From: Xylocopa sonorina
Taxonomy: Eukaryota > Arthropoda > Insecta > Hymenoptera > Apidae
Assembly: GCF_050948175.1 (NCBI RefSeq)
Contig: NW_027490521.1
Location: forward strand, 1-64,000
DNA: 64,000 bases
Direction of reading: 5' to 3'
Positions within the stretch are counted from its first letter, which is position 1. Every line of letters begins with the position of its first letter. A program made the translations under genes and the position numbers. The notes below the pieces were generated by a model. The model saw only the letters and a program-made list of their open reading frames with translations. It did no database searches and was not told the DNA's origin. Positions 12,316 through 24,300 of this stretch are shown here, one piece after another.

Positions 12316-12879
12316 AGGGGTCCAAGAATAGTAAAAGATTTTTATATTTCATAGCCTCACTTGATACGTCGATTGGATCACGTAAAATATCGGACATTAA
12401 TTGCATCTACATCTTCAGACCTTAAATATATAATTGCAACAACATATTTAATAGCGTTTTAATAACATTTTTCTAATTGTTTATATCTATGTCTAATAAA
12501 TATATATTAATCGAATAAGTTGCTTTACCAAAGAATAAAAGTATCTGAGGCTTACGAATCGGAGCATTACATAATAAAAGTGCATCACATATATAATATT
12601 ACATGTAATAAAAGATGAAGACCAAAAAGACCGTACATAAGTTGAATCCACAATGCGGTCATAGAGATACAGAAACGGCAAAAATTCCAAACAATAATTT
12701 AAAAAATTCAAAAAGGGGGGAGTGAAAATCCATCTCCTTGACGATGATAAGGAACAAGTCTGCCTCATGCACTACAATATCCCAAACAGCCAGCGATTGG
12801 CACGCCAATGACAACGGATGGAACGAATTCCGTGACAGAACTGTGCTAACAGAGTGCTCCTACTCAGCTTTCGAAATGG
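12316..12879. other. AT-rich unique DNA 3' of the RNF212-like gene
   Basis: Contains AATAAA-like and TATATATTA-rich sequence suited to a 3' flank. A 91-codon frame on the - strand (12,493-12,768) shows low-complexity aromatic content with no family I recognise. It is extended to 106 codons in copy 2 by nearby changes, so I do not treat it as a gene. No repeat was recognised. Confidence 0.4.
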
Positions 12880-13690
12880 CATACTGTTAGTACTGGGGCG
12901 GCATTCGTATCACGGCACTATTAAAGCACCGAAATATAGCACACGGGCTACACGGCCGTGACAATGACACTATCAGCTCACCATAGCTACACGCGTGGTT
13001 GTGGCGTAGGCTGACATTTACTAATGGGGAAACTGTTTCCATAAAAATTATAAGCAAATATGAAAAATGACTAAACTGTGCAATTTATTTATTTTGATTC
13101 CAAAATAGCTACAACGGCACAAAACAAAGATATAAGAACTCGATTTTATTATTTTCTATAAAATAGCTCGATAGGGCGATTTTTTCCATAAAGTCGATAA
13201 TTACTTTGTCATAAAAATATTCACACTTATTTTATATATATTTTCTTCAATTTATTGTTGCAAATTCATGCAATTGAGGGTTACATTAAATACGATGACA
13301 GCATGTTATTTCAAAAATTACACAAGGCGAAGTTAGGGACGCAACAGCATGCATTTTCACTTTATAAGTAATATTTTTTTTATAAATAATATTTTTAGTC
13401 TATGATGGATTGAAAGAAATATATACGACTCGCTCAATAACTATAAATATAGGAAAACGACCATCAAAATGTCTATCAATACTCATATGCTGAACATCTA
13501 CTGACATCTAACGGTTCTAATTTGTATGAAAGCACAGGTTCCCCATTGCCAAATGTGATCCTGCGTCATTGCTGAGGAGATTCATGAATGGAGCGATGAT
13601 ATGCGTGTCACCATGGTGCTGGTGTTGCGCGATTCGCTTGTCTAGAACGTGCTGGTAACACGTTCTGACATTTTAGTTAACGAATCCGGT
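12880..13690. repeat. Old inverted duplication, arms about 12,880-13,055 and 13,510-13,690
   Basis: The stretch at 13,014-13,035 and the reverse complement of 13,535-13,556 agree at 18 of 22 positions, sharing ACATTT and AATGGGGAA. Looser similarity continues outward on both arms (GTGACA, TATCA-GCTC, GCAC landmarks) for roughly 150 bp. The spacer is about 450 bp and AT-rich. It could be a degraded foldback or MITE-like element, or an ancient inverted copy of a local sequence. The right edge of the segmental duplication (13,482) falls between the arms, so copy 2 lacks the right arm. Confidence 0.4.
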
Positions 13691-13846
13691 CACAGATAAC
13701 TACGAATCAGTTGACACTCCTCGGAAGTAGCAATATAGTGCCGGCATGGTGTCGCTACCATCTTGCCGTTTGTTATCTGGGATGCTTTTTAGTGCATTAT
13801 TCGGAATTGAATTTGAACACATAGCTACTTAATCGCAAATTTGTAT

Positions 13847-13850
13847 GTAC
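13847..13850. repeat. Left target-site duplication GTAC
   Basis: GTAC immediately precedes the LTR terminus TGTGACG and is repeated immediately after the other terminus at 15,226-15,229. Four bases is a typical duplication length for Ty3/gypsy insertions. Confidence 0.75.
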
Positions 13851-14639
13851 TGTGACGTGGTGACGTCACAAGGCTCGCTCACCCCCCCCCTGCTTCGGTT
13901 AGACTAGCTCGCAGATCACCACCCATGCGAGAAGCGCGACACGGACCATTGCGATAGCAGTATTTGCGAGGAGTGTGAAATACACGATGGTAGAACCCCA
14001 CCCCGTTCGTTTCTCTCTCTCCGTTCGACGGATAAGACTGGCGAGCTGATGGAAGAAGCGACCCATAAGACGCCTCTTCGGCGGATAATAAGACCGCAGG
14101 TTCGCGGAAGGGCTGTGCGCCGAGGTAGCGTGACGGGCTCGACGGTGGAGGAGTCGGGAAGTGAACAAGAAGAGACCCTGAAGCCCGAAGGATACGACCC
14201 AGAGCTCTGCAACGATAAGACCGCTGCCATAGTCTATGGAGACAAACAGGATGGTTCTCGGGTGTGAGAAGGACCTCTACCCCTCCCCTGAGCCCATGGA
14301 GAGGAAAACTCAAGATGCGCAGCGGAATTGCAGGTGAGCCGTGGAAAGCGCGGCGCGCGACACGCGCCGCAGTTCAAATAATCCAGAGGACACCCTCTAG
14401 ACACACCAGAGGGGGCGATCAGGGAAGATCGCCGAAATCCACCGATCGATGCCCCGAACAATACCGAAGCGTATGGCCCTACCCCATCAAGGAGCCCTAA
14501 GGAGGATCTAAGGGGATCCGAAGACCCCCAGCAAACCTATATAATGAGCTAGCCAGCACGAAGACAGCCTCTTATTCTTCTGAACGACTTAGCGACTACT
14601 TAGCGAGCAACCGAGCAAGCGATTATACGGAGCGATTCG

Positions 14640-14642
<3 letters not shown>

Positions 14643-14687
<45 letters not shown>
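14643..14687 (+). repeat. (GA)n microsatellite
   Basis: An uninterrupted GA dinucleotide run of about 45 bases (about 22 units) inside the solo LTR. The truncated LTR copies lack it, so it expanded in this copy or was lost in them. Confidence 0.97.
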
Positions 14688-14690
<3 letters not shown>

Positions 14691-15029
14691 GACGGACTGA
14701 ACGAGATCCATACTTGTTGGAAACGAGAACGTGAGTCCTTATACGCTAAAGCGTCCCATTTGTTTCCTGCCGCAATTGTGATATCGCGTATTGTAATTTG
14801 TATTGTATAACGGGTGGTGATCCCCGGTCATTCGCGGCGTGTCGTATACCCTTTTGTAATACCGCGTCGAGGCAATCTAGAAAGAAGCCGTGAGTTCAGT
14901 ATCCCGCGACCCTAATTTGCGCACTCGGCTAGAAGCAGTCGAGCGAAAGAGTATTTCGAAATTCTTGCATCTTGCACCGGGTTTCCCCGGGTTGCGTGGT
15001 TTATTAGTTTTTGCTACTTCTTGAGTAGC

Positions 15030-15039
15030 TGGCGCCCAA
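15030..15039 (+). other. PBS-like motif inside the solo LTR
   Basis: TGGCGCCCAA preceded by GAGTAGC. It is in the same place, relative to LTR sequence, as the motif at 9,963. Because the flanked element continues another 186 bp to CGTCACA, this cannot be a normal external primer-binding site unless the retained sequence includes internal DNA. Confidence 0.3.
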
Positions 15040-15225
15040 AAAGTCCCAGCCTCACAGCTTCGAAATACTTGCTGGATAGGAAATTTATTGCTCTGTACTT
15101 CGCGTTGCCGAAGCACGCGGATATTCTGTACCCCGATATAACCCCGGACTAAACTTCTGGATACCCCGTTATTATTGGTTCTATATACCCTTTTCTTGCG
15201 GATTGTAACGGGAAAACCCGTCACA

Positions 15226-15229
15226 GTAC
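15226..15229. repeat. Right target-site duplication GTAC
   Basis: Direct repeat of 13,847-13,850, directly after the CGTCACA terminus of the LTR. Confidence 0.75.
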
Positions 15230-15503
15230 ATAATTATACATGACTGCATAAAAAGGATGTCATATACTTTTATAATCAATGCGATATAAGAATATAAAAC
15301 GATGAACTATCCACTCCCATCAGGAGTAAAAACAATGTTTGGTACGCAAAGTTCATTGCAAGATATAATCAAGCAGTTAATATATCAAATCACTGCACAC
15401 AATAAATCACTGAATGTATAACGATATGAATAGTAAGAAAAACATATTTACCTGGTAGATGTTTATAAATTCAAATTTAAAAGTCCAAGTCACATTTAAT
15501 ATA
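15230..15503. other. AT-rich unique DNA
   Basis: No open frame or repeat recognised. It lies downstream of the reverse-strand exon at 15,504-15,718 and may include its 3' UTR. Confidence 0.4.
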
Positions 15504-15718
15504 TTATTGTTTAACAAGGTGATTTAATGTTGTTTCAAATAGGCGTGCAGAACTAGCTCGTACTTCTGTCAATGTAATTTCATTCGAAAAATACAAAGGA
15601 TAAGAGGAAATATTCTCCAATATATTATATAACATATATAAATCAACGGATGCAAGAGAGAACACTCGATCTCGGTGTAACGAGACCGAGGTGTCATTCT
15701 GCAGTAATTGTATAACGC
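15504..15718 (-). pseudogene. Terminal coding exon of an unrecognised gene, reverse strand (probably a stranded fragment)
   Basis: On the - strand, a good splice acceptor (pyrimidine-rich stretch ending GGAACAG) precedes 15,718, and the frame stays open to a TAA at 15,504. The roughly 71 residues include GVIQLLQNDTSVSL, DLYMLYNILENISSYPLYF and ASSARLFETTLNHLVKQ before the stop. Composition is that of an ordinary helical protein C-terminus, with amphipathic Leu/Ile spacing and no low complexity. Codon use is much more gene-like than in the satellite frames. I do not recognise the family. No upstream exon was found before decayed satellite begins at about 16,118, so it may be a stranded exon of a relocated gene, or the 5' exons may lie beyond the array across a very long intron. 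No copy exists in the second island. Confidence 0.4.
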
Positions 15719-16117
15719 CTGTTCCGAGATGGTGTAGAGAGTGAATGTGGAGGGTGAAAAGCATAAAATAACAACAATGTAACTAAAGAGAAAGAGGAAG
15801 AGAATATGTGGAAGCATTGCATTTATTAAGAGGAAATCCTAGAAATATCAAACAACAGATTATATACCATACCGTAAGGGTAAGGTACAACGAAATAGAC
15901 GATATCGTGAGAGAAACTAAAAAAATCGAGAAACTTAAAAAGAAAATAATAATTTAGATTGAGCGAATCAATATCACTGATCCCGGCAAGCTTAATGGAA
16001 AACGCATAACGATGAATAGGTTAGAGTATAAGATAGATGTTGGTCGCGGTTTGAGTGGCCCTGGGAATCCTCTGCCCCCATCAGGGCAGGCAGTAGGATG
16101 GTGGAGAGCCTGCCCTC
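15719..16117. other. Unique DNA between the reverse exon and the decayed array
   Basis: Probably intron of the reverse-strand fragment. A short GC-richer patch at about 16,045-16,115 contains CTGCCCCCATCAGGGCAGGC, a hairpin-like palindromic stretch. No gene supported. Confidence 0.4.
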
Positions 16118-16815
16118 CTGTTGCTTGGATCTATAGAATTCACATTCTATTGTAGAGTAGAAGCAGATAATTATAATGCTTTTCATAGAAGATTACAGCT
16201 TACTTAATTCGAAACGTTGAAATGAGATGAGTCATGGCATTGTATAATGCATTAGTACTCTTTTGTCTCGACATGTAGACACTACGAAGGGCAATCCTGT
16301 TGCATTGAGCTGTAGAATTTACATTCTTATGAAGTTTTAAAGCAGATAAGCATAGAGCTATGCATAAGAGATTACAGCATTCTTACTTTGAAACGATGAA
16401 ATGGGATGCGCCAGCGCATTGCATGGAGAATTCTAGCTCGATTGCTTTAACAGATAGACACTACGGAGCGCCATGCCGTTGCATGGAATTATATAGTTCA
16501 TATTCTATTGAAGACCTCTAACAGTTAAGCACAATGTTATGGATATATGATTACAGATTCTTTGCATTGAAACGCTGAAATGAGATGCGACATCGCGCTG
16601 ATTGAAGTATTAGAAATGTCTTGCTTGGACACGTAGAGATCTGGAAACGATATTCTGTTGCAAGTAAGTATAGGATTCACATCCTTCTAAGGTCTAGATG
16701 CAGATAAATGTAACATATTGCATAGAACATTGCAATTTACCATGAATCATTGAAATGACTTGCGACATCGTGTTGAATGAAGCAACAGAACTCTATTGCT
16801 CCGATAAGTAAACAA
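16118..16815 (-). repeat. Decayed satellite at the left edge of the - array
   Basis: Four strongly diverged monomers with a period of about 172-180 bp. The phrase C-GTTGC, followed by a -TTCA- or -TTTACATTC- block and then GCAGATAA, recurs at about 16,118, 16,298, 16,470 and 16,646. Landmarks such as GAAACGTTGAAATGAGATG match the reverse monomer. From about 16,815 (TTTCCTAGCAAGGAAGTGTC) the canonical monomer appears. These edge copies share variants with each other (GATTACAG, CAGATAAGC) that the main array lacks, so they form their own old subfamily. Confidence 0.75.
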
Positions 16816-18850
16816 ATGGAAACGCTATTTCCTAGCAAGGAAGTGTCGCATTTACATTTATTTATGGTGTAGACGAGGTATACATAGCACTTCGCAATGA
16901 CTATTATATATTATCATGAAACATAGAAATGAGATGCGGTATCGCGATTTAAGAAGCTTTAGAACTCCATTGCTTCGATACCTAGAAACATGGAAACGCA
17001 TTGCCTAGCAAGGATGTGTGACATTTACATTCTTTTGAAGTGTGGACGAGGTATACATAACACTTCGCAATGAATATTACATCTTATCATGCAACATAGA
17101 AATGAGATGCGATATCGCGTTTTAAGAAGCATTAGAACAATACTGCTCCGATACGTAAACAACTGCAAACGCTATTTCCTAGCAAGGAAGTGTGGCATTT
17201 ACATTCTTTTGTAGTGAATACGAGGTATACATGACACTTCGCAAAGAATATTATATCATATCATGAAACATAGAAATGAGATGCGATAGCGCAATTTAAG
17301 AAGCATTAGAATTCTATTGCTACGTTAGGTAGACATCTGCAAACGCTATATAATAGCAAGGAAGTGTCGCATCTACATTCTTTTGAGGTGAATACGAGCT
17401 ACACATAACACCTCCCTATGAATATTATATCTCATCATGAAACATAGAAATGAGATGCGATATCGCGATTTAAGAAGCACTAGAACCAAATTTCTTCGAT
17501 ACGTAGACATCTGCAAGCGCTGTTTCCTAGCAAGGAAGTGTCGCATTTACATACGTTAGAAGTGTATGCGAGGTATACATGACACTTCGCAATGAATATT
17601 ATATCTTATCATGAAACATAGAAATGATGTGCGATATCTCGTTTTAAGAAGCATTAGAACTCTATTGCTTCGATACGCAGACATCTGCAAACGCTATTTC
17701 CTAGCAAAGAAGTGTCGCACTTACATTCTTTTGAAGTCCATGCGATGTATACGTGGCACGTCGCAATGAATATTATATCTTATCATGAAACATAGAAATG
17801 AGATGCGATATCGCGATTTAAGAAGCATTAGAACTCTATTGCTTCTATACATGGATATCTGGAAACGCTATTTCCTAGCAGGGAAGTGTCGCACTTACAT
17901 TCATTTGAAGTGTATGCGCGGTATGTATGACACTTCACAATGAATACTATATCTTATCATGAATCATAGAAGTGACAAGCGATATCGCGATTTAAGAGGC
18001 ATTAGAACACTATTGCTAAGATACGTGGACATCTGGAAACGCTATTTCCTAGCAAGAAAGTGTCGCCTTGAAATTGATTTGAAGTGTATGTGAGGTATAC
18101 GTGACACTTCGCAATGAATATAATATCTTATCATGAATCATAGAAATGAGATACGATATCGCGTTTTGAGAAGCATTAGAACTCTATTGCTGCGATACGT
18201 TGACATCTGCCAACGCTATTTCCTAGCAAGGAAGTGTCGCGCTTACATTCATTTGTAGTGTATGCGAGGTATACATAACACGTCGCAATGAAAATTATAA
18301 CTTATCATGAAACATAGAAATGAGATGCGATATCCCGTTTTAAGAAGCATTAGAACTCTACTGCTTCGATATGTAGACATCTGCCAATGCTATTTCCTAG
18401 CCAGGAAGTGTGGCATTTACATTCTTTTGAAGTGTAGACAAGGTATACATAACACTTCGCAATGAATATTATATCTTATCATGATACATAGAAATGAGAT
18501 GCGAGGTCGCGTTCTAGGAAGAATTAGAACTCTATTGCTTCGATACGTAGACATCTGGAAACTTTATTTCCTGTCAAGGAAGTGTGGCATTTACATTCTT
18601 TTGAAGTGTAGACGAGGCATACGTAACACTTCGCGATGAATATTATATCTTATCATGAAGGATAGAAATGGGAAGCGATATCGCGTTTTTAGAAGCATCA
18701 GAACTCTATTGCTTCGATACGTAGACATCTGGAAACGCATTTCCTGGCAAAGAAGTGTGGCATCTACAATCTTTTGAAGTGCAGACGAGGTATACAAGGA
18801 AGTGTTGCACTTACAATCTTTTGAAGTGTAGACGAGGTATACGTAACACT
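16816..18850 (-). repeat. Satellite array, mixed A and B monomers, - orientation
   Basis: Canonical 174-bp monomers in reverse orientation. B-type copies (GTGTGGCATTTAC with GTAGACGAGG) lie at about 16,816-17,150 and 18,380-18,850. The copies between are A-type or intermediate, some with GTATGCGAGG. A 47-bp partial-monomer insertion is present at 18,791-18,838. Confidence 0.93.
18791..18838 (-). repeat. 47-bp partial-monomer insertion junction
   Basis: The phrase GTATAC recurs after only 47 bp, joined through GTATACAAGGAAGTG. On the - strand this reads CTTCCTTGTATACCTCG, the same illegitimate junction as at 45,655-45,671 in the + array. Both sites also share AAGATTGTAA in place of the usual AAGAATGTAA. 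Confidence 0.85.
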
Positions 18851-21385
18851 TCGCAATGAATATTATATCTTATCACGAAACATAGGAATGAGATGTGATA
18901 TCGCGATATAAGTAGCATTAGAAAGCTATTGCTACGATACCTAGACATCTGCAAACGCTATTTCCTAGCAAGCAATAGTCGCATTTACATTCTTTTGAAG
19001 TGAATACGAGGTATACATGACACTTCGCAAAGAATATTTTATCTTATCACGAAACATAGAAATGAGATGCGAAATCGCGATTTATGTAGCATTAGAACTT
19101 TATTGCTACGATACGTAGACATCTGAATACGTTATTTCCTAGCTAGGAAGTGTCGCATTTACATTCATTTAAAGAGAATTCGAGGTATACATGACACTAC
19201 GGTATGAATATTATATCTTATCATGAAACATAGAAGAGAGATGCGATATCGCGTTTTAAGAAGCATTAGAACTCTATGGCATCGATGCGGAGACATCAGC
19301 AAACGCTATTTCCTAGCATGGAAGTGTCGCACTTACATTCTTTTGAAGTCAACACGAGGTATACATGACACTTCGCGATGAATATTATATCTTATCACGA
19401 AACATATAAATGAGATGCGATATCGCGATTTAAGTAGTATTAGAACACTATTGCTACGATACGTAGACATCTGAAAACTCCATTTCCTACCAAAGAAGTG
19501 TCGCATTTACACTCCTTTGGAGAGAATACGAGGTATACATGACACTTCGCAATGAATATTATATCTTATCATGAAGCATAGAAATGAGATGCGATATCGC
19601 GTTTTGAGAACTATTAGAACTCTATGGCCTCGATGCGGAGACATCTGCAGACGCTATTTCCTTGCATTGAAGTGTCGCATTTACATTCTTTTGAAGTGAA
19701 TACGAGGTGTACATGACACTTCGCAATGAATATTATATCTTATCACGATACGTAGAAATGAGTTGCGATATCGCGATTTAAGTAGCATTAGAACACTATT
19801 GCTACGACACGTGGACATCTGAATACGCTATTTCCTAGCAAGGAAGTGTCGCATTTACATTCCTTTGGAGAGAATACGAGGTATACATGACACTTCTCAA
19901 TGAATATTACAACTTATCACGAAACATAGAAATGAGATGCGATATCGCGATCTAAGAAGTATTAGAACTCTATTGCTACGATACGTAGACATCTGCAAAC
20001 GCTATTTCCTAGCAAGGAATAGTCGCATTTACATTCTTTTGAAGTGAATACGAGGTATACATGACACTTCGCAATGAATACTACATCCTATCATGAAACA
20101 TAGGAGTGAGATGCGATATCGCGTTTTATGAAGCATTAGAACTCTATTGCCTCGATGCGTAGACATCTGCAGACGCTATTTCCTAGCAAGGAAGTGTCGC
20201 ATTTACATTCGTTTTGAGTGAATAGAAGGTATGCATGACACATCGCAATGAATATTATATCTTATCATGAAGCATAGGAGTGAGATGCGATATCGCGTTT
20301 TAAGAAGCATTAGAACTCTATTGCCTCGACGCGTAGACATCTGCAGACGCTATTTCCTAGCATGGAAGTGTCGCATTTACATTCGTTTGGAGAGAATACG
20401 AGGTATGCATGACACTTCGCAATGAATATTATAACTTATCCCGAAACATAGAAATGAGATGCGATATCGCGTTTTGTGAAGCATTAGAACTCTACTGCTA
20501 CGATACGTAGACATCTGAATACGCTATTTCCTAGCAAGGAAGTGTCGCATTGACATTCGTTTGGACTGAATACGAGGTATACATGACACTTCGCAATGAA
20601 TATTATATCTTATCATGAAACATAGAAGAGAGATGCGATATCGCGTTTTGAGAAGCATTAGAACTCTATTGCCTCGATGCCTAGACATCTGCAGACGATA
20701 TTTCCTAGCATGGAAGTGTCGCATTTACATTCTTTTGTAGTGAACACGAGGTATACATGACTCTTCGCAATGAATATTATATCTTATCATGAAACATAGA
20801 AGAGAGATGCGATATGGCAATTTAAGAAGTATTCGAACACTATGGCCTCGATGCGGAGACATCTGCAAACGCTATTTCCTAGCATGGAAGTGTCGCACTT
20901 ACATTCTTTTGAAGTGAAAACGAGGTATACATGACACTTCGCAATGAATATTATATCTTATCACGAAACATATAAATGAGTTGCGATATCGCGGTTTAAG
21001 AAGCATTAGAACTCTATTGCTACGATACGTAGACATCTGCAAACGTTATTTCCTAGCAAGCAATAGTCGCATTTACATTCTGTCGAAGTGAATACGAGGT
21101 ATACATGACACTTCGCAATGAATATTATATCTTATCATGAAACATAGAAGAGAGATGCGATATCGCGTTGTAGGAAGCATTAAAACTCTATGGCCTCGAT
21201 GCGGAGACATCTGCAAACGCTATTTCCTAGCATGGAAGTGTCGCACTTACATTCTGTTGAAGTGAATACGAGGTATACATGACACTTCGCATGGAATATT
21301 ATATCTTATCACGAAACATTGAAGAGAGATGCGATATCGCGTTGTAAGAAGCATTAAAACTCTATGGCCTCAATGCGGAGAAATC

Positions 21386-24300
21386 TGCAAACGCTATTTC
21401 CTAGCAAGCAATAGTCGCATTTACATTCTTTTGAAGTGAATACGAGGTATACATGACACTTCACAATGAATATTATATCTTATCATGAAACATAGAAGAG
21501 AGATGCAATATGGCGCTTTAAGAAGCAATAGAACTCAATGGCCTCGATACGTGGACATCTGAATACGCTGTTTCCTAGCAAGGAAGTGTCGCATTTACAT
21601 TCGTTTGAAGTGAATACGAGGTATACATGACACTTCGCAATGAATATTATAACTTATCCCGAAACATAGAAATGAGATGCGATATCGCGTTTTGTGAAGC
21701 ATTAGAACTCTACTGCTACGATACGTAGACATCTGAATACGCTATTTCCTAGCAAGGAAGTGTCGCATTGACATTCGTTTGGACTGAATACGAGGTATAC
21801 ATGACACTTCGCAATGAATATTATATCTTATCATGAAACATAGAAGAGAGATGCGATATCGCGTTTTGAGAAGCATTAGAACTCTATTGCCTCGATGCCT
21901 AGACATCTGCAGACGCTATTTCCTAGCAAGGAAGTGTCGCATTTACATTCTTTTGTAGTGAACACGAGGTATACATGACTCTTCGCAATGAATATTATAT
22001 CTTATCATGAAACATAGAAGAGAGATGCGATATGGCAATTTAAGAAGTATTCGAACACTATGGCCTCGATGCGGAGACATCTGCAAACGCTATTTCCTAG
22101 CATGGAAGTGTCGCACTTACATTCTTTTGAAGTGAAAACGAGGTATACATGACACTTCGCAACGAATATTATATCTTATCACGAAACATATAAATGAGTT
22201 GCGATATCGCGATTTAAGAAGCATTAGAACTCCATTGCTACGATACGTCGCCATCTGCAAACGCTATTTCCTAGCAAGCAATAGTCGCATTTACAGTCTT
22301 TTGAAGTGAATACGAGGTATGCATGACACTTCGCAATGAATATTATATCTTATCACGAAACATAGAAATGATATGCGATATCGCGATTTAAGTAGCATTA
22401 GAACTATATTGCTACGATACGTAGACATCTGAAAACTCCATTTCCTAGCAAGGAAGTGTCGCATTTACATTCGTTTGGAGGGAATACGAGGTACACATGA
22501 CACATCGCAATGAATATTATATCTTATCATGAAACATTGAAGAGAGATGCGATATCGCGTTCTAAGAAGCATTAGAACTCTATGGCCTCGATGCGGAGAC
22601 ATCTACAAACGCTATTTCATAGCATGGAAGTGTCGCACTTACATTCTTTTGAAGTGAATACGACGTATACATGACACTTCGCATGGAATATTATATCTTA
22701 TCACGAAACATAGAAGAGAGATGCGATATCGCGTTGTAAGAAGCATTAAAACTCTATGGCCTCAATGCGGAGAAATCTGCAAACGCTATTTCCTAGCAAG
22801 CAATAGTCGCATTTACATTCTTTTGAAGTGAATACGGGGTATACATGACACTTTGCAATGAACATTATATCTTATCATGTGGCACAGAATCGAGATACGA
22901 TATCGCGTTTTAAGAAGCATTAGAACTCCATTGCTACGATACGTAGGCATCTGCAAACGCTATTTCCTAGCAAGCAATAGTCGCATTTACATTCTTTTGA
23001 AGTGAATACGAGGTATACATGACACTTCACAATGAATATTATATCTTATCATGAAACATAGAAGAGAGATGCAATATCGCGCTTTAAGAAGCAATAGAAC
23101 TCAATGGCCTCGATACGTGGACATCTGAATACGCTGTTTCCTAGCAAGGAAGTGTCGCATTTACATTCGTTTGAAGTGAATACGAGGTATACATGACACT
23201 TCGCAATGAATATTATAACTTATCCCGAAACATAGAAATGAGATGCGATATCGCGTTTTGTGAAGCATTAGAACTCTACTGCTACGATACGTAGACATCT
23301 GAATACGCTATTTCCTAGCAAGGAAGTGTCGCATTGACATTCGTTTGGACTGAATACGAGGTATACATGACACTTCGCAATGAATATTATATCTTATCAT
23401 GAAACATAGAAGAGAGATGCGATATCGCGTTTTGAGAAGCATTAGAACTCTATTGCCTCGATGCCTAGACATCTGCAGACGCTATTTCCTAGCAAGGAAG
23501 TGTCGCATTTACATTCTTTTGTAGTGAACACGAGGTATACATGACTCTTCGCAATGAATATTATATCTTATCATGAAACATAGAAGAGAGATGCGATATG
23601 GCAATTTAAGAAGTATTCGAACACTATGGCCTCGATGCGGAGACATCTGCAAACGCTATTTCCTAGCATGGAAGTGTCGCACTTACATTCTTTTGAAGTG
23701 AAAACGAAGTATACATGACACTTCGCAACGAATATTATATCTTATCGCGAAACATATAAATGAGTTGCGATATCGCGATTTAAGAAGCATTAGAACTCCA
23801 TTGCTACGATACGTCGCCATCTGCAAACGCTATTTCCTAGCAAGCAATAGTCGCATTTACAGTCTTTTGAAGTGAATACGAGGTATGCATGACACTTCGC
23901 AATGAATATTATATCTTATCACGAAACATAGAAATGATATGCGATATCGCGATTTAAGTAGCATTGGAACTATATTGCTACGATACGTAGACATCTGAAA
24001 ACTCCATTTCCTAGCAAGGAAGTGTCGCATTTACATTCGTTTGGAGGGAATACGAGGTATACATGACACATCGCAATGAATATTATATCTTATCATGAAA
24101 CATTGAAGAGAGATGCGATATCGCGTTCTAAGAAGCATTAGAACTCTATGGCCTCGATGCGGAGACATCTGCAAACGCTATTTCATAGCATGGAAGTGTC
24201 GCACTTACATTCTTTTGAAGTGAATACGACGTATACATGACACTTCGCATGGAATATTATATCTTATCACGAAACATAGAAGAGAGATGCGATATCGCGT

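Larger units (their letters stand above)
8838..13482 (+). repeat. Segmental duplication block, copy 1
   Basis: This stretch is matched base for base by 52,606-57,261 in the same orientation at an offset of 43,768 bp, rising to 43,779 after an 11-bp insertion in copy 2. In stretches compared by eye the copies differ at about 1-3% of sites. The block contains the decayed end of the satellite, an LTR fragment, a reversed satellite remnant, an RNF212-like gene and AT-rich flank. The left boundary lies within satellite. The right boundary is abrupt: copy 1 continues into unique DNA, while copy 2 goes straight into reversed satellite. Confidence 0.95.
13851..15225 (+). mobile_element. Solo LTR of a Ty3/gypsy-like retrotransposon, about 1.38 kb
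   Basis: Begins TGTGACG and ends CGTCACA, a perfect 7-bp terminal inverted repeat with the canonical TG...CA ends, flanked by the 4-bp direct repeat GTAC. No gag, pol or second LTR is visible, so it appears to be a solo LTR left by LTR-LTR recombination. It holds a C run near 13,881, a long GA microsatellite and GC-rich blocks. Its 3' two-thirds match the truncated LTRs at 9,369 and 53,137. Frames inside it (for example the - strand at 13,879-14,313) have no recognisable domain. It is absent from the second copy of the island because that duplication stops at 13,482. Superfamily is inferred only from the termini and duplication length. Confidence 0.8.

Noticed and set aside
12493..12768. Reverse-strand frame with hydrophobic segments as a receptor-like gene
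   Set aside because: Low-complexity aromatic and Ile/Val content from AT-rich DNA. The copy 2 version extends its N-terminus through small changes, and there is no recognisable family, start context or splice pattern.
13879..14500. Overlapping frames on both strands within the solo LTR
   Set aside because: High local GC keeps several frames open at once; the region is LTR sequence with defined termini.
16045..16115. Hairpin with GCCCTG/CAGGGC arms as a small RNA gene
   Set aside because: A single short palindrome with no conserved context or second copy; not enough to call an RNA.
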